Positions 28,570 to 36,529 of a stretch of 63,368 bases of DNA are shown in pieces. Location: the IMG/VR virus record IMGVR_UViG_3300027971_000057, positions 1 through 63,368 of that record; one strand, given 5' to 3'. Within the stretch, counting starts at the first letter, position 1, and each line of letters begins with the position of its first letter. The notes under the pieces are model-generated. The model searched no databases and was not told where the DNA came from. It saw nothing but the letters and a program-made list of their open reading frames with translations. This DNA is from a virus. Made by a program: the position numbers and the translations under genes.

Positions 28570-28699
28570 CCATATGCTGCACGGTAACTACGATGCTGCT
28601 ATCGAGGAGTCCATGAAAGTTTTGGTGGAAGCCAAGATCATGTTGAACTCAATCAAAGAAATGAGAGGAAAAACAAATGCTGATACCCAAGACGTTTGA
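28499..28699 (+). CDS. Small helical protein, unknown
   Basis: The 66-residue protein (MVEVIIDYAYPCMMAETALR...) is helical and mildly acidic. A strong AAAGGAGAAGAAA ribosome-binding site lies inside the preceding gene, giving a 71-base overlap. It also overlaps the next gene by 23 bases. The ribosome-binding site supports expression. No family recognised. Confidence 0.5.
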   Translation: MVEVIIDYAYPCMMAETALRKVHDHMLHGNYDAAIEESMKVLVEAKIMLNSIKEMRGKTNADTQDV

Positions 28700-28976
28700 T
28701 CTAGGTGACCGCACGTATACCGTGCGGATGCTGCCTACTATGAACAAGCGTGGCGTCATGGGCGCTACGTATTTTCAAGCCGCACGCATCGAGATCGGCA
28801 AGAAGAGCAAGACCACAGGCGTGGCGTATAGGCGCGAGGAGATCAACGAGACCTTTTGGCATGAGTTGACCCACGCCATCCTCAACGACATGGGCAGCGG
28901 CCTTGATCGTGACGAGGACTTCGTCACTGCTTTCTCCAGCCGCCTTGCCCAAGCCGTGAGTACCGCCAAACTATGA
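28677..28976 (+). CDS. Putative zinc metallopeptidase-like protein
   Basis: The 99-residue protein contains WHELTHAILNDMG, an HExxH zincin motif at residues 62-66 with Glu63 as the candidate catalytic base. An acidic helix with a possible third ligand (DRDEDFVTAF) follows. Its size fits SprT/ImmA-like minimal metallopeptidases found in phages. It lies in the replication module and overlaps both neighbours. It could cut a host repressor or SSB-bound protein; this is speculation. Confidence 0.65.
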   Translation: MLIPKTFDLGDRTYTVRMLPTMNKRGVMGATYFQAARIEIGKKSKTTGVAYRREEINETFWHELTHAILNDMGSGLDRDEDFVTAFSSRLAQAVSTAKL

Positions 28977-29638
28977 AGAATGTTACATGGTCGCATTCAG
29001 CGCTCAAGGACTACGAAGGTTGCGCTAGGCGGTATCACGAGGTGAAGGTACTGAATAAGTATCCGTTCACCGATACCACCGCGACTATCTACGGCAAGGA
29101 GATGCACAAGTCGATTGAGGACTACATCAAGGACGGCACGCCGCTCTTGCCTCAGTTCATGTTCGTCAAGGACATCATCGATGCGAGCGTTGCCAAGGAT
29201 GGGCGCAAGTACGCGGAGTACGAGATGGCACTCACCAAAGACTTGCGACCATGTAACTTCAACTCACCTGATCGGTGGGTGCGCGGTATTGCCGATCTGA
29301 TCATCGTCAACGACGACAACCTGACTGCTCGTGTGATTGACTGGAAGACGGGAAGCAACCGCTACCCTGACCGGGATCAGTTGCGTTTGATGTCGCTGAT
29401 GGTGTTCGCACACTTCCCACATATCCGCCAAGTGAAGTCCGCGCTGCTGTTCGTGGTCAAGGACGACATGGTCAAGCACAGTATGTTGCGCGGCGAAGCC
29501 GAGGATGAGTGGCAGAAGTATCGCGAACGTGTTGCCAAGCTGGAGTCGTCCCATGAGAATGGGGTGTGGAACCCCACACGCACGCCGCTATGCGGCTGGT
29601 GTCCGGTAAAAGACTGCGCTTACAACACGAAGAGGTAA
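28973..29638 (+). CDS. PD-(D/E)XK nuclease (Cas4/RecB-like)
   Basis: The 221-residue protein begins MKNVTWSHSALKDYEGCARR, the typical RecB-nuclease first helix with Cys18. It continues with GKEMHKSIEDYI, GIADLII, and ARVIDWKTGS (the D...D/ExK core). It ends LCGWCPVKDCAY, giving three more Cys for a possible Fe-S cluster as in Cas4/AddB-type nucleases. Such enzymes resect DNA ends during phage recombination. All expected motifs are present. ATGA overlap with the preceding gene. Confidence 0.85.
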   Translation: MKNVTWSHSALKDYEGCARRYHEVKVLNKYPFTDTTATIYGKEMHKSIEDYIKDGTPLLPQFMFVKDIIDASVAKDGRKYAEYEMALTKDLRPCNFNSPDRWVRGIADLIIVNDDNLTARVIDWKTGSNRYPDRDQLRLMSLMVFAHFPHIRQVKSALLFVVKDDMVKHSMLRGEAEDEWQKYRERVAKLESSHENGVWNPTRTPLCGWCPVKDCAYNTKR

Positions 29639-29640
29639 TC

Positions 29641-29877
29641 ATGGCAAAGCCAAGAAACTACGCGAAAGAGTACCAACGCGATCTCCAGACTGGTAAGTCT
29701 GGCCCGGGATCGGCACAGCACGAGCGCCAACGCGCTCGACGCGCATTCGATGCCAAGGGCGTAGACCGTTCCGGTAAAGATATCGACCACATCAAACCGC
29801 TACGCAAGGGTGGTAAGTCAACTCCCGGAAACTTGCGGCTCCGCAGTAAGAGCGCCAACCAAGGCGACAATAAATAA
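29641..29877 (+). CDS. Small HNH-like nuclease or DNA-binding protein
   Basis: The 78-residue basic protein has DIDHIKPLRKGGKSTPGNLR followed by RSKSANQGDN, a compact HNH signature (DH...GG...N...N). The basic N-terminus (RNYAKEYQRDLQTGKS) may hold DNA. It is shorter than usual homing enzymes and conserved forms are found in replication modules, so a structural DNA-binding role is also possible. It follows the Cas4-like gene by 2 bases. Confidence 0.7.
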   Translation: MAKPRNYAKEYQRDLQTGKSGPGSAQHERQRARRAFDAKGVDRSGKDIDHIKPLRKGGKSTPGNLRLRSKSANQGDNK

Positions 29878-29888
29878 ATGAGAGAGCA

Positions 29889-31448
29889 ATGCACATCCTA
29901 GATAACAAGGCACTGGTATTTAAGACACGAAACCCCGACAAGTACAGCGTTATCCCCAAGCACAAGACCGTCAAGCGTGATGACGGTGGGTATGACGTTG
30001 CCGTCTACTGGGGCTTGGACGAAGTCAGGGTACTGAAGAATCTAGGGGTCAAGAACGTACCTTCCCCTATCCGCAAGAAGTACGACTGGCCCGGGCGGTA
30101 CACGCCGATGGCCCACCAGATCGAGACTGCCGAGTTCCTGACAATGAATCGCAAGGCGTTTGTGTTCAGCGAACCCGGGACAGGCAAGACGCTTTCAGCC
30201 CTGTGGGCGGCGGACTATCTGATGTCTGAGAAGCGTGTCCGACGCTGTCTGGTTCTCTGCCCTTTGTCGATCATGCACTCGGCGTGGGTGCAAGACATAA
30301 GCAACAGCATCCTGCATCGCAGCGCAGTCATCGCCCATCACCCCAAGGCATCCCGCCGTATCGAGATGCTTCAAGAAGACTTCGAGTTCGTGATCGTGAA
30401 CTACGAAGGACTGAACATGATTGCGGGCGAGATCCAGAACGACGGCAGGTTCGATCTGGTGATCGTTGACGAGTGCAACGCATACAAGACGATGTCCACC
30501 AACCGCTGGAAAGCGCTGGCGGCAATCATTCAGCCTCACACATATCTGTGGATGATGACGGGAACCCCGGCAGCACAGTCTCCGGTTGATGCCTACGGGC
30601 TGGCACGGCTGGTGAACCCAGACGGCGTTCCGAAATTCATGACGGGCTGGCGCGATGCCACCATGAACAAGATCACCGCATTCAAGTGGGCTCCGAAACC
30701 AATCGCCGCTGATCTGGTCTTCGAGGCGTTGCAGCCAGCGATCCGCTTCACCAAAGAGCAGTGCCTCGACCTTCCGCCTGTCGTCACCACAACTCGGGAA
30801 GTGGCACTGACGCCCCAGCAAAAGAAGTACTACAACTTGCTCAAGGATCAGATGCTCATCCAGACAGGCGGCGAGGTGATCAGCGCGGTCAACGCCGCTG
30901 CTGGCGTGAGCAAGTTGCTTCAGATCTCCTGCGGTGCAGCGTACACCGACGACAAGGGCGTGGTCGAGTTCGATGCCACGCCCCGCTTGGCGCTACTGGA
31001 GGAGATCCTCGAAGAGACAAGCCGCAAGGTTCTGATCTTCGCGCTGTTCACCAGCAGCATCGAGACGATCCACGCTCACCTACTCAAGCGTGGGATTGCC
31101 GCCGAGGTGATTCAAGGCAGCGTGACCCCAACGAAACGCTCAGACATCATCCGCCGCTTCCAGAACGAGAAAGAGCCGCGTGTGCTTGTGATGCAGCCAG
31201 CGGCATCGGCGCACGGCATCACGCTGACTGCTGCCGATACGGTGGTGTTCTTCGGCCCATTGATGAGCGTCGAGCAGTACGTGCAGTGCATCGCACGCTC
31301 GGATCGCAAGGGCCAGTCGTCCGACAAGGTCACCGTGATCCACGTTCAGAGTTCGCCCATCGAGAAGAAAATGTTTAGTGCGCTTGCTCAAAAGGTAAGT
31401 GATCACTCACTACTCACTCAGATGTTTGATCAGGAGATAAAAAGTTAA
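29889..31448 (+). CDS. SNF2/SF2-family DNA helicase
   Basis: The 519-residue ATPase carries motif I SEPGTGKT (residues 94-101), Ia LVLCPLS, II VIVDECN (192-197), III MMTGTPAAQS and, in the second RecA domain, KVLIFALFTSS. Motif V-VI VMQPAASAHGITLTAADTVV and QCIARSDRKGQ follow. This is the SNF2-like branch of superfamily 2 common in phage replication modules, where it remodels forks or recombination intermediates. It appears complete. GAGAGAGCA precedes the start, 11 bases after the HNH-like gene. Confidence 0.9.
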   Translation: MHILDNKALVFKTRNPDKYSVIPKHKTVKRDDGGYDVAVYWGLDEVRVLKNLGVKNVPSPIRKKYDWPGRYTPMAHQIETAEFLTMNRKAFVFSEPGTGKTLSALWAADYLMSEKRVRRCLVLCPLSIMHSAWVQDISNSILHRSAVIAHHPKASRRIEMLQEDFEFVIVNYEGLNMIAGEIQNDGRFDLVIVDECNAYKTMSTNRWKALAAIIQPHTYLWMMTGTPAAQSPVDAYGLARLVNPDGVPKFMTGWRDATMNKITAFKWAPKPIAADLVFEALQPAIRFTKEQCLDLPPVVTTTREVALTPQQKKYYNLLKDQMLIQTGGEVISAVNAAAGVSKLLQISCGAAYTDDKGVVEFDATPRLALLEEILEETSRKVLIFALFTSSIETIHAHLLKRGIAAEVIQGSVTPTKRSDIIRRFQNEKEPRVLVMQPAASAHGITLTAADTVVFFGPLMSVEQYVQCIARSDRKGQSSDKVTVIHVQSSPIEKKMFSALAQKVSDHSLLTQMFDQEIKS

Positions 31449-31457
31449 AAGGAGGTG

Positions 31458-31485
31458 TTGCAATCGATTTCGTGCCATGTAGAAT
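31458..31485 (+). promoter_or_regulatory. Candidate sigma70 promoter before SSB-region genes
   Basis: TTGCAA (31458-31463), 16-base spacer, TAGAAT (31480-31485), in a 69-base gap between the helicase and the 133-residue gene. TGTC...GACA (31486-31500) lies at the expected start site. It could boost the two abundant proteins that follow. Confidence 0.4.
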
Positions 31486-31517
31486 GTCAAACTCTAGACA
31501 AAACCAAGGGGAATAAA

Positions 31518-31919
31518 ATGACAGAAGAATCCGTTTCGATGGATAAACTGGCGAAGGTCTATCGAAAGATCCGTACCCAGATCGACGCGCTCACGCAGGA
31601 GTACGACACCAAAGTCGAAGTCCTGAAAGCGCAGCAAGACGCATTGAAAAATGCGATGAAGGATCAGATGCAAGCGCTCGGGGTGACTTCGGTCAAGACC
31701 GAGCAAGGCACGATCATCATGTCTGTGAAGACGCGCTACACCACAAACGACTGGGACAGTTTCAAGAAGTTTGTGACGGAGCAAGACGCGCTCGACCTGT
31801 TCGAGCGTCGTATTCACCAGACCAACATGAAGACCTTTCTCGAAGAGAACCCGGGTTCCGTACCGCCCGGGTTGAATTCCAATTCGGAATTTGATGTATC
31901 CGTACGCAAGCCAACTTAA
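31518..31919 (+). CDS. Conserved coiled-coil protein before SSB candidate
   Basis: The 133-residue protein (MTEESVSMDKLAKVYRKIRT...) has an N-terminal coiled coil (residues about 8-55) and a small C-terminal domain with KTRYTTNDWDSFKKFV and ENPGSVPPGLN. Similar proteins commonly precede the probable SSB gene in related phages. Gam-like end protection is a possibility from the shape, but the family match is not clear. AAGGGGAATAAA precedes ATG 31518. Confidence 0.6.
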   Translation: MTEESVSMDKLAKVYRKIRTQIDALTQEYDTKVEVLKAQQDALKNAMKDQMQALGVTSVKTEQGTIIMSVKTRYTTNDWDSFKKFVTEQDALDLFERRIHQTNMKTFLEENPGSVPPGLNSNSEFDVSVRKPT

Positions 31920-31929
31920 GGAAATCACT

Positions 31930-32898
31930 ATGAGCAACGTAGCTCTTTTCAATTCGTCCAACGTCCCAGCCTTCGCACGCAAGGCTGAACTCTCCGACAT
32001 CGCCAAGGCGCTTGGCGGCAACGCGGCCTCTTCTGGGAAGCGTATCTCGATCAAGGGCGGCGTGTTCCGCTTGTTGGCTGGTGGCAAGGAGATTGCCGCC
32101 ATTGATGAACGCTTTCTGGATGTGGTCATCGTCAAGGCTGCGCCCAAGGTGGCTCGCACGTTCTACGCGAACAAGTACGACCCCGAGGCCGCAGCCGCTG
32201 CGCCTGACTGCTTCTCGAACGACGGCGACAAGCCTGACCCAAAGTCAGCGAAGCCACAAAGCACCGCGTGCAATGGCTGCAAGCAGAACATTGCTGGCTC
32301 CGGTAATGGTCAGAGCCGCGCTTGCCGCTACCAGCAGCGCCTTGCTGTGGTTTTGGAGAACGACATCGAAGGGGATGTCATGCAGTTGGCGTTGCCTGCA
32401 ACGTCGATCTTCGGGAAGTCAGAGAGTGACAACCATCCACTCCAAGCGTATGCTTCTTGGCTCCTCAATCAGAGTGTGGACCCTGCAATGGTCGTAACTA
32501 GGATGCGGTTCGATACGAAGGCTGAAGCGCCCAAGTTGTATTTCAAGGCCATGCGCTGGCTGACGCAAGAGGAGTTCGAGACGGCAACCGAGCGCGGCCA
32601 GACGCCAGACGCCGCCCGTGCGGTGGTCTTGAATGTCACCGCGCAGGATACGGCCCCACTCAGTCTGGGTGGGAACAAACCCAAAGCCGCTCCTGTGATC
32701 GAGGAGGAAGAGGAGGAGGAGGAAGCCCCGGCTCCAGCGCCTGTGAAGGCCAAGGCGAAGCCCAAGGCTGAAGAGCCCAAGGCTGACCCCGAGGAAGACA
32801 CTGCCCCAGTCGTGCGTAAGGCCGAGACTGAGAAGCCAAATAGCGTGCCTGCCAAGAAGAGTCTGGCAGACATGGTGTCCGAATGGGATGATGAGTAA
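31930..32898 (+). CDS. Probable single-strand DNA-binding protein
   Basis: The 322-residue protein has a globular N-terminal part with a likely zinc site (residue Cys89, then CNGCKQ and a later Cys in SRACRY). A Lys/Pro/Glu-rich low-complexity linker with a run of Glu follows, and then an acidic tip ending SEWDDE. A zinc-stabilised core plus an acidic C-terminal tail is how T4 gp32- and T7 gp2.5-type SSBs recruit polymerase and helicase. Position between helicase and primase genes fits. Sequence identity to known SSBs is not evident, so this is inference. Confidence 0.55.
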   Translation: MSNVALFNSSNVPAFARKAELSDIAKALGGNAASSGKRISIKGGVFRLLAGGKEIAAIDERFLDVVIVKAAPKVARTFYANKYDPEAAAAAPDCFSNDGDKPDPKSAKPQSTACNGCKQNIAGSGNGQSRACRYQQRLAVVLENDIEGDVMQLALPATSIFGKSESDNHPLQAYASWLLNQSVDPAMVVTRMRFDTKAEAPKLYFKAMRWLTQEEFETATERGQTPDAARAVVLNVTAQDTAPLSLGGNKPKAAPVIEEEEEEEEAPAPAPVKAKAKPKAEEPKADPEEDTAPVVRKAETEKPNSVPAKKSLADMVSEWDDE

Positions 32899-32911
32899 CT
32901 AGAAAGGTTTT

Positions 32912-33001
32912 GGGGAAGTAGTGGCGCGGCGGGTTAGCGCCGTCGTGGATATATTGAGCCCTTTCATACAACCACTGCTTTATGTGAATCACTGCTTCCC
33001 C
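32912..33001 (+). promoter_or_regulatory. Long-range hairpin with competing arms before HTH gene
   Basis: GGGGAAGTAGTG (32912-32923) can pair with CACTGCTTCCCC (32990-33001) through 12 bp with one G-U. AAGTAGTGG can instead pair with CCACTGCTT (32972-32980). A CGGCG/CGCCG stem lies inside. The fold sits just before the HTH gene, which has no visible Shine-Dalgarno, so it could act as an attenuator or leader switch. Confidence 0.45.
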
Positions 33002-33012
33002 ATCCCACACAT

Positions 33013-33291
33013 ATGCCTTACTCACAGAAAACCATTAACGCGATTGGCAACTGCCCCAAGACGCTGGGTAACCAGCTAGGGCGGTGGGCCATCCATCGCG
33101 ACTTCTCCGTCGTTCGCATCGCTAAGGCGCTGGGGGTTACCCGCCAGACGGTCTACAACTGGTTCATGGGCGGGGAGATTTTCCCGGCTTATGAGCAACG
33201 CGCCCAGATGTTGTTGAACATATTGAAAAACACACAAACCGCTGATGAAGCGTGGAGACTGCTATGCAAAGAATGCAACTTGACCCCGTGA
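33013..33291 (+). CDS. HTH DNA-binding protein
   Basis: The 92-residue protein carries a clear helix-turn-helix, VVRIAKALGVTRQTVYNWFM, at about residues 34-53, resembling Cro/C1-type or resolvase-like HTHs. No ligand or dimer domain is evident beyond a C-terminal helix. It may regulate the late switch or the divergent control region. There is no Shine-Dalgarno before ATG 33013, and the upstream fold may control translation. It overlaps the next gene by 28 bases. Confidence 0.7.
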   Translation: MPYSQKTINAIGNCPKTLGNQLGRWAIHRDFSVVRIAKALGVTRQTVYNWFMGGEIFPAYEQRAQMLLNILKNTQTADEAWRLLCKECNLTP

Positions 33292-33446
33292 TGGTTGAGG
33301 AAGTCCTTGATGGGTTCCGTTCTTATTTGGATAGACAGGTGCTTACGGGCCTTAATCGCTCGCTCCTGCTGATGTACATCGCCGCCTTTCAAGACTCATT
33401 AACGGCACAGGAAGAAGACCCACGCCAACTGCGCCTGTTCGACTGA
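33264..33446 (+). CDS. Small helical protein, unknown
   Basis: The 60-residue protein (MQRMQLDPVMVEEVLDGFRS...) is helical and ends EEDPRQLRLFD. The QLRLFD end resembles the short clamp- or partner-binding tails (QxxLF type) used by replication proteins to bind the beta clamp. Start at ATG 33264 is a choice among several close codons. It lies between the HTH protein and the primase-helicase. Function unknown. Confidence 0.5.
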   Translation: MQRMQLDPVMVEEVLDGFRSYLDRQVLTGLNRSLLLMYIAAFQDSLTAQEEDPRQLRLFD

Positions 33447-33468
33447 CCCGCTAAGGACGACCCACGAC

Positions 33469-36369
33469 ATGAACCCGCTTGATTTTCTAGCGGTTGTTTT
33501 GCCGTCTCCGCAACACGGGTTTTATTGCGCGGCAGAGCTATCCACAGCAAAAAAAGAACACATCTTCGTAGAGGAAATCAGTGAGATCAACGCTTCTGTA
33601 GACACATGGGTAGCTGAACGCCGAAACGTATTCTTCGCACTTTCGACGTTCGAGAAGGCGGGTAAGCGCACCGCTGCCAACGCTCGGCACATCCGGTCAT
33701 TATTCATCGACATGGATGGGTACGCTTCCAAGAAGCAAGCGGCATTGGCGCTGGGCGCGTTCCTCACCGCTACTGGTCTGGAGCAGTTCGGCTCGCCGTG
33801 GATCGTAGGTTCTGGCGGCGGGCTGCACTGCTACTGGCCTTTCAGCGACGACATCCCGGTTGCCAGTTGGAAGCCTGTGGCTGAGAACCTGAAGCGCTTG
33901 TGCAAGCAGGAGAAGCTTGCCATCGACATGACGGTGACTGCGGATGCAGCGCGGGTTCTGCGTATCCCCGGCACGGTCAACTTCAAAGAGAAGTACCCAA
34001 CCCCACGCCCTGTCGAACTGCTGGCAGAAGGTAGCGTGTTTGATTTTAGCGTAGTAAGCGCTCACATTGCTGTACGGCTGACTACGATCCCTCCGATGGC
34101 TGCGCGTGCGCCAACGCTTGAACTTCCCGGGCAAAAACCAAAGGCGGCTACTGCATCTCCCACCGCTGTGCGGATGTTCGAGAACACCGCCACCAAGTTC
34201 AAAAACATTCTCAACGCCACCAAGGCGGGTACTGGGTGCGCCCAACTCAAGCACTACGTTGAGAATGCCGCCGAGGAAGGCATGGAGCCGCTCTGGCGGG
34301 GCTGGTTGAGCATCGCCAAGGTTTGTTCAGATGGTGAGAAGGCCGCGATCTGGTTGACCAAGCAGCATCCCTATGACGAAGACCGGATGCACGCCAAGCT
34401 TGACCAGATCAAAGGCCCGTATCCCTGCCTCAAGTTCGACAGCGAAAACCCGGGCGTCTGCACCAGTTGCCCACACTTCGGCAAGATCACCAACCCGCTG
34501 GCCTTGGGGAAGGAACTGGCGCTTGAGACCGATGCGAAAGAAGTAGAAGTCATTCAAGCGTCGGACAACGACGCGGCTCCGCAGGAGATCGTGAAGGTAA
34601 TCCGCCCAGCACCACCGAAAGGGTTCGCGTATGGGGCCAAGGGCGGCATCTTCATGGAGAAGAAAGACAAGGACGCTGACGGCAAGGAAGTCACACGCCA
34701 GATCATGCTGCTGCCGTTCGACCTGTTCGTGGTGGATCTGCTGAACAACCAAGGCGTGCATAGCGTGCATATGTACGCCGTCAAACCGGGGGAAGCAGTT
34801 CGCACCGTGCTGCTCCCGCAGCGTGCAGTCGTCAGCAAGGACGACACAATGAAAGCACTGGCCGAGCAAAACATCATTGCTTCGTTTGGCGCGGGTAACG
34901 ACCAGAATCTCTTTTCTTATGTGCGAGCGTGTGTCGAACAGGCCAGTACAGGCAGAGCCCCGCTGAATGTCCCAGCCCACTTTGGCTGGCAGGATGATGA
35001 GTCATTTGTTTTTGCTGGGCGCATCTACAACAAGAACGGGAACGTCAAAGTCCCCATGCCCGACCTTGAGAACATCGTCGCCGTCACGCAGCCCAAAGGC
35101 ACACTGGCAGGATGGCAGGAGTTCATCAAGCTGCTTATCCGCAAGAAAATGTACAAGCAACTGGCGGTCATGATGGCGGGGGCTGGCGCACCGCTGATGC
35201 GCTTCACCGGATTGAATGGGCTGACATTCCACTGCGGCTCAACGGAATCCGGTACAGGCAAAACGCTTGCGCTGGAGGCAGCGGCATCTGTATGGGGCCA
35301 CCCAACGAACTATCGGATGGGTAAGGAAACTTCACAGGTTGCCATGCAGCAGCGGGCGGGATTGCTGCACAGTTTGCCAGTCATTACCGATGAGGTGTCC
35401 ACCAAGACTCGGGGAGAAGATAGTTGGATCCGCAGTTGGATCTTTAACTTCTCAGAAGGTCGAGGCAAAGAGCGGATGGAATCGGGGGCCAACAAAGAGC
35501 GTCTGAATTTATCTACGTGGCAGTCGTGCTCGCTGCTCTCGTCGAATACGCACTTCATGGATCAGCTTACGACGGGGCAGCATTCAGCGGAAGGCGAGAT
35601 GCGCCGCCTTCTGGAATTTACTTGGACCGATAGGTTGGAGTGGGAGCCTGAAGAGGTCGAGATCGTTAAGTCGCTGCTCGACAACTATGCGGTGGCAGGG
35701 CCAGTCGTCATCGAGTATCTGGTACGTAACGTAGAAGAAGTACGTAAGCTGGTCAAAGACTGCGTACAGCAGGCGTACAAGATATTCGGTGCAACCAACG
35801 ATGAGCGCTTCTGGATGGCGGGCTTGGGGACGATCCTCGCGATGATCATCATTTGGAAGCGCATCGGTGTTGCCGATATCCCAGCGCAGGCAATTATCGA
35901 TCTCTATATGGAGCGTATAAAAAGTACGCGGCTGATGATCAAGGGCAGCGCTAGGAATGCGGAAGATATCCTGAACGCCTACACTCGCGACAATTATGCC
36001 AAGATGATCATCATCAAGTATTGCGATGAGCGTAAGTCACTGGTCAGCAGTTACGGCTTCGACAGCAAGGAAGTCGATATGTCGATCACACGCTCCGCAA
36101 TTCTTGGGCGGGTGGAGCATGACGCTACTCCCGGGCACATTGACTACTATCTGGAAGAGGGGATGCTGAAAGCGTACTGCGCGTCGATGAGTTTCGGTTA
36201 CTCAGACTTCAAGCGGCAATTAGCGGCCATGTTCACCATGACGCATATGCCCAAGAAGAACATGACGGCGAAGACAAAAGGCCCGCAGATGCGGGTTGCG
36301 GTGATCAAGATTAGCCGCCGAATAACAACGCTGGAAGACGACGATGAAGGTGCGCTATCCGTGGGATGA
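33469..36369 (+). CDS. Primase-helicase (AEP primase-polymerase plus SF3/DUF927-like ATPase)
   Basis: The 966-residue protein has an N-terminal archaeo-eukaryotic primase-like domain: FIDMD (Asp81, Asp83), GSGGGLHCYW (114-123), and ADAARVLRIPGTVNFK (158-173). A Cys-containing linker (GVCTSCPHF) follows, then a helicase domain with STESGTGKT (Walker A, Gly595-Thr599), LPVITDE as Walker B and a downstream ENT-type sensor region. It would prime and unwind DNA at the fork, replacing T7 gp4. It appears complete. Confidence 0.8.
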   Translation: MNPLDFLAVVLPSPQHGFYCAAELSTAKKEHIFVEEISEINASVDTWVAERRNVFFALSTFEKAGKRTAANARHIRSLFIDMDGYASKKQAALALGAFLTATGLEQFGSPWIVGSGGGLHCYWPFSDDIPVASWKPVAENLKRLCKQEKLAIDMTVTADAARVLRIPGTVNFKEKYPTPRPVELLAEGSVFDFSVVSAHIAVRLTTIPPMAARAPTLELPGQKPKAATASPTAVRMFENTATKFKNILNATKAGTGCAQLKHYVENAAEEGMEPLWRGWLSIAKVCSDGEKAAIWLTKQHPYDEDRMHAKLDQIKGPYPCLKFDSENPGVCTSCPHFGKITNPLALGKELALETDAKEVEVIQASDNDAAPQEIVKVIRPAPPKGFAYGAKGGIFMEKKDKDADGKEVTRQIMLLPFDLFVVDLLNNQGVHSVHMYAVKPGEAVRTVLLPQRAVVSKDDTMKALAEQNIIASFGAGNDQNLFSYVRACVEQASTGRAPLNVPAHFGWQDDESFVFAGRIYNKNGNVKVPMPDLENIVAVTQPKGTLAGWQEFIKLLIRKKMYKQLAVMMAGAGAPLMRFTGLNGLTFHCGSTESGTGKTLALEAAASVWGHPTNYRMGKETSQVAMQQRAGLLHSLPVITDEVSTKTRGEDSWIRSWIFNFSEGRGKERMESGANKERLNLSTWQSCSLLSSNTHFMDQLTTGQHSAEGEMRRLLEFTWTDRLEWEPEEVEIVKSLLDNYAVAGPVVIEYLVRNVEEVRKLVKDCVQQAYKIFGATNDERFWMAGLGTILAMIIIWKRIGVADIPAQAIIDLYMERIKSTRLMIKGSARNAEDILNAYTRDNYAKMIIIKYCDERKSLVSSYGFDSKEVDMSITRSAILGRVEHDATPGHIDYYLEEGMLKAYCASMSFGYSDFKRQLAAMFTMTHMPKKNMTAKTKGPQMRVAVIKISRRITTLEDDDEGALSVG

Positions 36370-36529
36370 GGTTGAGCGAGGGCAGGGATTTTTTGTCCCT
36401 GCCCTTGATACCGCACAAACTCGTGAGGAAGGACTACGCGCTGCCCTGATGCTGAAACTGACAGACGCCCGAGCTACCCCGGGCATCCGCAACGGTTTTA
36501 TTGGCGTGTGGTTCTATCGCCTTGGTTAG
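36344..36529 (+). CDS. Small conserved protein at the convergent end, unknown
   Basis: The 61-residue protein begins MKVRYPWDEVERGQGFFVPA and ends GIRNGFIGVWFYRLG. The YPW...G..FFVP...R..G pattern recurs in small phage proteins. It overlaps the primase-helicase end by 26 bases, with GGAAG upstream, and its 3' end overlaps the convergent 2279-residue gene by 32 bases. A strong hairpin lies inside its coding sequence. Function unknown. Confidence 0.65.
   Translation: MKVRYPWDEVERGQGFFVPALDTAQTREEGLRAALMLKLTDARATPGIRNGFIGVWFYRLG
36380..36404. terminator. Strong hairpin at the convergence of the two blocks
   Basis: GGGCAGGGA (36380-36388), loop TTTTTTG, TCCCTGCCC (36396-36404) begins 11 bases after the primase-helicase stop. 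The T-run is in the loop rather than behind the stem, so it is not a classical terminator. It could pause or roughen transcription in both directions where the blocks meet. Confidence 0.4.

Noticed and set aside
13629-31407. AGTGATCACT palindrome shared by the candidate origin (13629) and the helicase gene end (31398)
   Set aside because: Only two copies of a 10-base palindrome, one inside coding sequence; chance is a sufficient explanation.
36281-36300. CCCGCA/TGCGGG hairpin as terminator of the primase-helicase gene
   Set aside because: It lies inside the coding sequence, the stem is short and no T-run follows.
12000-36500. Integrase, excisionase or attachment sites for lysogeny
   Set aside because: No tyrosine or serine recombinase motifs and no CI-type repressor pair; the single HTH protein is not enough to claim lysogeny.
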